From: an uncultured Oscillibacter sp.
GTDB taxonomy: Bacteria; Bacillota; Clostridia; Oscillospirales; Oscillospiraceae
Reading direction: 5' to 3'
Assembly (NCBI GenBank): GCA_947365245.1
Contig: CANAWG010000008.1
Coordinates: 1-64,000 of the forward strand
Length of the DNA: 64,000 nucleotides
Positions 59,262 to 64,000 of this stretch are shown here, in pieces. A program made the translations under genes and the position numbers. The notes below the pieces were generated by a model. The model was not told the DNA's origin and searched no databases. It saw only the letters and a list, made by a program, of their open reading frames with translations. The first letter of the stretch is position 1. The number at the start of each line of letters is the position of its first letter.

Positions 59262-61067
59262 TCACTCGTCCAGCTTGAGGACCGCCAGAAACGCCTCCGT
59301 GGGGATCTGCACAGAGCCCAGAGAGCGCATTTTCTTCTTGCCCTCTTTTTGCTTTTCCAGCAGCTTCTTCTTCCGGGTGATGTCGCCGCCGTAGCACTTG
59401 GCCAGCACGTCCTTGCGCATGGCTTTCACCGTCTCCCGGGCGATGACCCGCCCGCCGATGGCCGCCTGCACCGGCACCTCGAAGAGCTGGCGGGGGATGT
59501 TCTCCTTTAATTTCTCGCACAGCTTCCGGGCCCGGGGATAGGCCTTGTCCTTGTGGGCGATGAAGCTCAGGGCGTCCACCTGGTCGCCGTTTAACAGCAG
59601 GTCCACCTTCACAAGCTCGCTGGGCCGGTAGCCGGAGAGCTCGTAGTCCAATGAGGCGTAGCCCCGGGTGTTGGCCTTGAGGGTGTCGAAGAAGTCATAG
59701 ATGATCTCATTTAAGGGCATCTGGTAGTGGAGCTCCACCAGGTTGGTGTCCAGGTACTGCATGTCCTTGAACTCCCCCCGGCGCTCCTGGCACAGCGGCA
59801 TGATGCTGCCCACGTACTCGTTGGGGGAGATGATGGAGACTTTCACGTAGGGCTCCTCCGCGTGCTCGATGGCGGAGGGGTCCGGGTAGTTGTGGGGGTT
59901 GTCCACGGACACCTGTGAGCCGTCGGATTTGTAGACGTGGTAGATGACGGAAGGGAGGGTGGTCACCAGGTCCAAGTCGAACTCCCGCTCCAGCCGCTCC
60001 TGGATGACCTCCATGTGGAGCATCCCCAGAAAGCCGCACCGGAAGCCGAAGCCCAGGGCCACGGAGGACTCCGGCTCGAAGCTCAGGGAGGCGTCATTGA
60101 GCTGGAGCTTCTCCAGGGCGTCCCGGAGATCGGGGTACTTGCTGCCGTCCTCGGTGTAGATGCCGCAGTATACCATGGGCTGGACGGGGCGGTAGCCCGG
60201 CAGGGCCTCCGCCGCGGGGGCGGCGGCGTCGGTGACGGTATCGCCCACCCGGGTGTCCTTCACGTTTTTGATGGAGGCGGTGAAATAGCCCACCTCGCCG
60301 GCCTCTAATCTTTCGCAGGGCTCCAGCCCCAGGGGCAGCAGGTGGCCGCACTCCACCACCTGGTAGCTGGCGCCGGAGGCCATCATCCTCACCTGCTGGC
60401 CGGTGCGGAGGCTGCCCTCCATGAGGCGCATGTAGACGATGACGCCCCGGTAGCTGTCGTACTGGCTGTCGAAGATCAGGGCCTTCAGGGGGGCGTTCAC
60501 GTCCCCGGCGGGGGGCGGGACGTTTTTCACCACGTCCTCCAGCACGGCTTCGATGTTGATACCCATCTTGGCGGAGATCTCCGGGGCGTCCAGGGCCGGC
60601 AGGCCGATGATATCCTCCACCTCCTGCTTGGCCTTGGCGGGGTCCGCGGCGGGGAGGTCGATCTTGTTGAACACCGGCAGGATCTCCAGGTCGTGCTCCA
60701 TGGCCAGGTACGTGTTGGCCAGAGTCTGGGCCTCCACGCCCTGGGTGGCGTCCACCACCAGCACGGCGCCCTCGCAGGCGGCGAGAGACCGGGAGACCTC
60801 GTAGTTGAAGTCCACGTGGCCCGGGGTGTCGATGAGGTTCAGCTCGTAGGTTTCGCCGTCGGCGGCGGTGTAGTTCAGCCGCACGGCCCGGGCCTTGATG
60901 GTGATGCCCCGCTCTTTCTCCAGGTCCATGTTGTCCAGAAGCTGAGACGCCATCTCCCGCTGGGAGACTGCGTTGCACTTTTCCAGCAGGCGGTCCGCCA
61001 GGGTGGACTTGCCGTGGTCAATGTGGGCGATGATGCTGAAATTTCGAATATTCGATTGCTTTGCCAT
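59262..61067 (-). CDS. lepA: Elongation factor 4 (LepA)
   Basis: Translational GTPase of 601 residues acting on stalled or initiating ribosomes. G domain: [40 protein letters not shown] and [10 protein letters not shown]; later [20 protein letters not shown] and the LepA-specific C-terminal domain ([20 protein letters not shown]). ATG at 61067 has AAGGAGG upstream; the open frame beyond it runs into repeat R8 and is not coding. The hairpin array of R8 therefore lies just ahead of the ribosome-binding site. Confidence 0.97.
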   Translation of the reverse strand: MAKQSNIRNFSIIAHIDHGKSTLADRLLEKCNAVSQREMASQLLDNMDLEKERGITIKARAVRLNYTAADGETYELNLIDTPGHVDFNYEVSRSLAACEGAVLVVDATQGVEAQTLANTYLAMEHDLEILPVFNKIDLPAADPAKAKQEVEDIIGLPALDAPEISAKMGINIEAVLEDVVKNVPPPAGDVNAPLKALIFDSQYDSYRGVIVYMRLMEGSLRTGQQVRMMASGASYQVVECGHLLPLGLEPCERLEAGEVGYFTASIKNVKDTRVGDTVTDAAAPAAEALPGYRPVQPMVYCGIYTEDGSKYPDLRDALEKLQLNDASLSFEPESSVALGFGFRCGFLGMLHMEVIQERLEREFDLDLVTTLPSVIYHVYKSDGSQVSVDNPHNYPDPSAIEHAEEPYVKVSIISPNEYVGSIMPLCQERRGEFKDMQYLDTNLVELHYQMPLNEIIYDFFDTLKANTRGYASLDYELSGYRPSELVKVDLLLNGDQVDALSFIAHKDKAYPRARKLCEKLKENIPRQLFEVPVQAAIGGRVIARETVKAMRKDVLAKCYGGDITRKKKLLEKQKEGKKKMRSLGSVQIPTEAFLAVLKLDE

Positions 61068-61079
61068 AAAAGGGCCTCC

Positions 61080-61443
61080 TTTTGGATACCCTGCGGGAAT
61101 ACAGGGATTTTCGCGCCACGGGCGCGGGGACGGGGGTTTCCCGGCCTCGGGCCGGGGACGACGCACGGGCTTCGCCCGTGCTGGGGATGCACCCCCCATT
61201 CTCTTTTCTCTCTCTTGCGAGAGAAAAGAGAATGCGCCGTGCACGGTGGAAGAGAAAAGAGAACGCTATGGGTGCTCTCCGGGATGCGCTCCATTCATCG
61301 GAGCTGCGGAGGAGACTTAATGCGTGGACGCAAGGCCTCAGGCTCCTCTGCCCGCGCTTCGCGCATGGCTGGTGCAGATCGAGAGCACGGAGAATCGCGC
61401 CCCAGGGGCGCGGGGATCCCGCCGCGGGCGGGGGAGAGGGCGC
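61080..61443 (-). repeat. Mosaic repeat R8, reverse copy, left arm around second Xre module
   Basis: Reverse copy: CCCTGCGGGAATACAGGG (61088), hairpins CGCGCC/GGCGCG, CCGGCC/GGCCGG and GCACGGGC/GCCCGTGC (61113-61181), GCACCCCCC, full A/T hairpin TTCTCTTTTCTCTC / GAGAGAAAAGAGAA (61199-61232), GCCGTGCACGG, inner palindrome GCGCTTCGCGC (about 61357) and a GC-rich tail to 61443. Confidence 0.85.
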
Positions 61444-61444
61444 C

Positions 61445-61654
61445 TTATTTGCCGGGGTGGTCGTGGCAGATTAAGTCATCTACGGTGATGCCGTAGAAAT
61501 CCGCCAGCGCAATCAGCGTCGACAGTTTGGACTCCCGCTTGCCCAGCTCGTAATTTTGATACCCTCTCCAGCTGAGGCCAATTTTTTCCGCCAGCTCCGT
61601 TTGCTTTAGACCGTGAGCTCTTCTCAGCAGTAAGAGATGCTCTGGAAATGTCAT
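61445..61654 (-). CDS. Xre-family helix-turn-helix regulator
   Basis: A 69-residue HTH protein: MTFPEHLLLLRRAHGLKQTE, LAEKIGLSWRGYQNYELGKR and LIALADFYGITVDDLICHD. Divergent from a 46-codon gene at 61743, with an ACACAC-gaat-GTGTGT inverted repeat (61674-61689) between them. Same layout as the pair at 23644/23925, though the protein sequences differ, so the modules are analogous rather than recent copies. Confidence 0.88.
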   Translation of the reverse strand: MTFPEHLLLLRRAHGLKQTELAEKIGLSWRGYQNYELGKRESKLSTLIALADFYGITVDDLICHDHPGK

Positions 61655-61670
61655 AATTTCTCACTCTCTA

Positions 61671-61697
61671 TTGACACACGAATGTGTGTGATATGAT
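61671..61697 (+). promoter_or_regulatory. Promoter with inverted-repeat operator of second Xre module
   Basis: -35 TTGACA (61671-61676) and -10 TATGAT (61692-61697) with a short 15-base spacer. The inverted repeat ACACAC-gaat-GTGTGT (61674-61689) occupies the spacer, as in the first module; another CACACAAA lies at about 61703. Confidence 0.7.
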
Positions 61698-61742
61698 GGA
61701 TGCACACAAACGTAAAGGTCGATGCTTTTGCGGGAGAACAAT

Positions 61743-61883
61743 ATGGAAGACTATATTACAATTTTGCTGGAAGCATGGGAAGAATGTGACCGGGAATACC
61801 TTGGATGGGAGTATTACATGCAGTCGGAGCGGGCGATGGGGGCCTGGGAGCGGTTGGACGAGACCATTTCCGATCAATTATAG
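61743..61883 (+). CDS. Small acidic helical protein divergent from Xre regulator (possibly truncated)
   Basis: A 46-codon gene: MEDYITILLEAWEECDREYL, GWEYYMQSERAMGAWERLDE, TISDQL. GGGAGAAC precedes the ATG. Base composition drops sharply after codon 43, where the A/T-rich island starts; a gene fragment of matching character lies at 62578, so the original protein may have continued into that fragment before an insertion. Function unknown. Confidence 0.6.
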   Translation: MEDYITILLEAWEECDREYLGWEYYMQSERAMGAWERLDETISDQL

Positions 61884-61983
61884 GGACACAAGTTCAGCCT
61901 TAATCAATGTTGTGTAGTTTCAAGCATTTTTGGTCTTTTATTGCTTTTGCTGATACAGATTCGCTCAGGTTGAAACAAGTTTG

Positions 61984-62009
61984 CTTGTGTACTAAGTTGT
62001 GTACTCTAT
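61984..62009 (+). repeat. Left imperfect direct repeat around DUF3795 island
   Basis: CTTGTGT-actaagtt-GTGTACT-ctat. The right partner at 62550-62573 reads CTTGTGT-gcttttc-GTGTACT-ata. The pair brackets the DUF3795 gene and resembles recombination ends or duplicated target sequence; no recombinase is present. Confidence 0.5.
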
Positions 62010-62029
62010 CCCTTGCCAAAGGAGTGGTG

Positions 62030-62467
62030 TTAATTTTGCAAACTCCTCGATAAACTGGAATTTTCAGTGATTTTGCCACAAATGTGCGTACTCATTTCAA
62101 ACCAATTTATCAACCTGCCGCATTTAGGGCATTTGTGTTCAACTATTTTTTCGCTGATCCATTGTGAAACCCCGACCGCTTTCATACGCAGAGAATCAGG
62201 AATCACATTTGCGTGATTACAGATCCCATTGATAACAGGTTTTGTACTGAACTCTTTTAGTTTTGTGCAGGGAAATTCCCCACATTCATAACAACGTGTA
62301 ACGTTGTTATGAATAGCACAATCTAAGAATCCATGGTCAGCGCAGCCCTTACATCCCTCACGCACAAATTCAGAAAGGCAACCATGGCATTCATTGGGAA
62401 AGGACGGACATGCTCCACAGAATAGGCCACATATAGATGCACACTTTTCGTCAGGAATTCTCTGCAT
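62030..62467 (-). CDS. DUF3795-like Cys-rich protein
   Basis: A 145-residue protein: CASICGLFCGACPSFPNECH, then GCLSEFVREGCKGCADHGFL, DC-IHNNVTRCYECGEFPC, resembling DUF3795 (GLYCGAC start with several CxxC pairs). A second CPKCGRLINW-type zinc knuckle is at the C-terminus. GGGAG lies nine bases before the ATG. Markedly A/T-rich relative to neighbours and bracketed by short direct repeats, so probably an acquired insert. Function unknown; metal binding is likely. Confidence 0.75.
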   Translation of the reverse strand: MQRIPDEKCASICGLFCGACPSFPNECHGCLSEFVREGCKGCADHGFLDCAIHNNVTRCYECGEFPCTKLKEFSTKPVINGICNHANVIPDSLRMKAVGVSQWISEKIVEHKCPKCGRLINWFEMSTHICGKITENSSLSRSLQN

Positions 62468-62549
62468 AAACTTGTTCTCCCAAATCTGAATTTGTCGAGC
62501 TGTACACAGAAAAGCACAGCATGACAGAGCAAACAAATCTGCCAAGGTA

Positions 62550-62573
62550 CTTGTGTGCTTTTCGTGTACTATA
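62550..62573 (+). repeat. Right imperfect direct repeat around DUF3795 island
   Basis: CTTGTGT-gcttttc-GTGTACT-ata, partner of 61984-62009. It lies four bases before the gene fragment at 62578, where GC content rises again. Confidence 0.5.
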
Positions 62574-62577
62574 AAAG

Positions 62578-62682
62578 GAGCTGTTCCGGGCGTACGAGGA
62601 AAAGCAGAACGCGGCGAACGCCATCCGGGGGAGGACCCTGAGCCGCCAGATCTTTTTGCTGGCGAAAGAGATTTACCGCTGA
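62578..62682 (+). pseudogene. 3' fragment of a small helical protein gene
   Basis: An open frame of 34 codons ending TGA with host-like GC-rich codons and no start: ELFRAYEEKQNAANAIRGRT then LSRQIFLLAKEIYR. It begins exactly where the A/T-rich island ends. The same strand and character as the 46-codon gene at 61743 suggest the two are halves of one gene split by the island (inference). Confidence 0.5.
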
Positions 62683-62719
62683 TAAGCGAGTAAAAATAAA
62701 TGCTATCCCAGATAGTCTC

Positions 62720-62990
62720 ATCCATGCGCGAAGCGCGGGCAGAGGAGCGAAAGTCCCTGCGTCCACGCAGCGTTGACCGCCGTTCTACCGATGAATGGAG
62801 AAAACTTGCGGAGGGCACCCCAAGCCTTCTTTTTCTCTTTTGGACCGTGCACGGCCCGTTTTCTCAATTTCTTCGCGAAGAAAATGAGAAAATGGGGGGT
62901 GCATCCCCTCGTCCCCGCCCCGTGGGCGGAAACCCCTCGTCCCCGCCCCGTGGCGGGAAACTCCCGTCCCGGCCCGCAGGCCGTGCCCGC
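62720..62990 (+). repeat. Mosaic repeat R9, forward copy, right arm around second Xre module
   Basis: Forward copy: inner palindrome GCGCGAAGCGC (about 62726), GACCGTGCACGG (about 62843), an A/T hairpin with wholly different arms (TTTTCTCAATTTCTTCG / CGAAGAAAATGAGAAAA, 62859-62892, one mismatch), GGGGGGTGCAT, then hairpins CCGCCC/GGGCGG and CCGGCCCGCAGGCC-type. It ends at the stop codon of the last gene. Confidence 0.85.
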
Positions 62991-64000
62991 TCACGCCCCC
63001 GGTGAGGGGGTAAAAATCGCCTCATAGTCGTAATTTACCACAAACTCCCGCAGGGCGTCCAGCCTCTCCCGGCGGTTTTCCGCCGTCAGGCGGTACACTC
63101 CCGTGTTCATGGCCTCGGCCATCCGATACGTCACCCGCCCCGCCACGTGGATGTGGTCGGCGTAGTTGTCCAGGTTCGTGATGACCTCCAGATCGTCCAT
63201 GAAGAACTGGAGCTCCGCGTTGTCGTACTCCAGCAGCGTCTCCGCCGCCTGGTCCAGCATGGCGAAGACCGCCTCCGTCTCCCCCAGGAGGTCCATCTTG
63301 TCCCAGAAGAGGATGCTGTAGGGGGAGAAGTAGAAGATGAACTGGGTGTCGGGGTACTTCTCCAGCCAGCCGGTGACCTCCCGGAGGTTGGCCGCGCAGT
63401 TGTCCTGAAAATAGTCCGCCGGCTTGGGGGGCTCCCGGGTCTCAGGGCGGTCGTAGCCCCCCAGCGCCTCCTCCCGGTTGAAGGAGACGTTTCCGTCCCA
63501 CACGAAAGCGTCCTGGAGCGTCTGGGTCTCCCCCTGGGCCTTTTTCAAAACCGTGTAGGCGGAGCGGAAGAGGGCGTCCTTGTTCAGCAGGTACTGCCCG
63601 TCGTTCCAGGGGCTGTCGTCGTAGAGATACCCCGGCAGCTGATCCGGCGCCTCCGCCGGGGACCGGGAGAGGAGGTTGGGATCCAGGCCGAAGATGACCC
63701 GCCTCACGTCCTGCCGGGTGTTGGCGTACGCCAGCGCCTGGCCGAACTCCCCAAAGCCGCCGTTGGGAAAGGTGATCTTCACCGTGGAGGTCTCGTAGAA
63801 CACGTCGAACCAGAAAGGGCGGTAGTTGGCCGCCAGGGAGGACCCCATAAGGATGGTCTCGTACGTCTGGCTCCGCAGCAGCCCCGCCCCCTGGGCCCGC
63901 TGGTCAAACCACACCTCCCCCTCCGGGTCCGGGGCGCGGTAGTGGAAGAAAGGGTCCACCAGGTACACCGCCGCGGCGCACGCCGTCAGCAAGGACGCCG
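62991..64000 (-). CDS. SGNH/AlgX-DltD-like cell-surface protein (start beyond window)
   Basis: At least 336 residues; the frame stays open to the window edge and the first visible residues (ACAAAVYLVDPFFHYRAP) look like the end of an N-terminal membrane helix, so the start lies outside. GSSLAANYRPFWFD carries the nucleophile-type Ser, and DHIHVAGRVTYRMAEAMNTG the C-terminal Asp-x-x-His, as in SGNH-fold proteins that work with MBOAT acyltransferases in wall polymer acylation. No partner gene is visible in the window. Confidence 0.75.
   Translation of the reverse strand, partial: ASLLTACAAAVYLVDPFFHYRAPDPEGEVWFDQRAQGAGLLRSQTYETILMGSSLAANYRPFWFDVFYETSTVKITFPNGGFGEFGQALAYANTRQDVRRVIFGLDPNLLSRSPAEAPDQLPGYLYDDSPWNDGQYLLNKDALFRSAYTVLKKAQGETQTLQDAFVWDGNVSFNREEALGGYDRPETREPPKPADYFQDNCAANLREVTGWLEKYPDTQFIFYFSPYSILFWDKMDLLGETEAVFAMLDQAAETLLEYDNAELQFFMDDLEVITNLDNYADHIHVAGRVTYRMAEAMNTGVYRLTAENRRERLDALREFVVNYDYEAIFTPSPGA

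Noticed and set aside
61068-61244. N-terminal extension of lepA
   Set aside because: Translates the mosaic repeat R8; the same peptide-like strings arise at other repeat copies, and LepA homologs start at 61067.
61684-61917. 77-codon frame starting in the second Xre-module promoter
   Set aside because: It starts within the -10 region, lacks a ribosome-binding site, and overlaps in another frame the better supported 46-codon gene at 61743.
1-64000. tRNA or rRNA genes
   Set aside because: No cloverleaf with CCA-type ends or rRNA-like sequence noticed by eye; a tRNAscan/Infernal run would be needed to exclude small RNAs.

Overview
The window is the replication-origin region of a GC-rich, low-redundancy Firmicute chromosome. 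The gene set (DnaA/DnaN/S4/RecF/RemB/GyrB, Soj/Spo0J, a Noc paralog, T-box leaders, an alpha2-type glycyl-tRNA synthetase, MreCD/PBP2, ZapA, DnaD/DnaI-type loaders, DUF1836, DUF1275) points to Clostridia. The high GC and the families suggest an Oscillospiraceae-like gut bacterium (inference; no rRNA gene is present to confirm it).

Layout. 1-8 kb, leftward: dnaA, dnaN, S4 protein, recF, then (after a repeat and two unknown genes) a RemB-like gene and gyrB. The dnaA-rpmH gap (7948-8354) and the dnaN-dnaA gap (6383-6630) together form the likely oriC. 8.3-11.3 kb, rightward: rpmH, rnpA, yidD, yidC, jag. 11.4-17.0 kb: an ECF sigma factor with a membrane partner, a GH3 lipoprotein and an alanyl-tRNA editing protein. 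17-45 kb, almost all leftward: an LtaS-like sulfatase coupled to glyS under a Gly T-box; DUF1275-aspS; hisS under a second T-box; mgsA-minD-rsmG-mscL; a PilZ protein; an SLH protein; serS; a parA-parB operon with three extra membrane genes, bracketed by two perfect parS sites; a GH13 enzyme; pbp2-mreD-mreC-maf-dut; U32 peptidase-zapA. 45-47 kb, rightward: DnaD and DnaC/DnaI-like loaders. 47.7-50.7 kb: an AT-richer island with a Xre-type regulator overlapping a DNA methyltransferase, facing a gene with a PD-(D/E)XK-like motif (probable restriction-modification system). 50.9-61 kb, mostly leftward: VanW-like protein, noc, prmA, degV, DUF1836, mnmE, lepA. 61.4-64 kb: a Xre/small-protein pair, a DUF3795 island, a gene fragment and a truncated SGNH-like protein.

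The most unusual content is a family of dispersed mosaic repeats (1-124, 3590-3954, 13780-14608, 23290-23640, 24160-24500, a piece at 25920-26100, 58390-59190, 61080-61443, 62720-62990, plus solo hairpin arrays at 20715-20809 and 45255-45330). Each full copy has an inner end with the short palindrome GCGCGAAGCGC, an A/T-rich hairpin of about 34 nt, a GGGGGGTGCAT motif and an outer array of GC-rich hairpins. Stem sequences differ between copies but the changes are mostly complementary. Copies often occur as inverted pairs with hairpin arrays facing out; two such pairs enclose a divergent Xre-regulator/small-protein module. The outer arrays repeatedly abut stop codons (gyrB, recF, hisS, DUF1275, the RHH gene, the last gene). 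I regard this repeat system and its enclosed cassettes as the best candidate for something undescribed.

Regulation visible in the sequence: strong sigma-A promoters at rpmH and both T-box leaders; a hisS T-box whose apparent specifier is GAC (Asp) rather than a His codon; palindromic operators between -35 and -10 of small regulator genes; several intrinsic terminators. No tRNA, rRNA, CRISPR array or intact transposase gene was seen.
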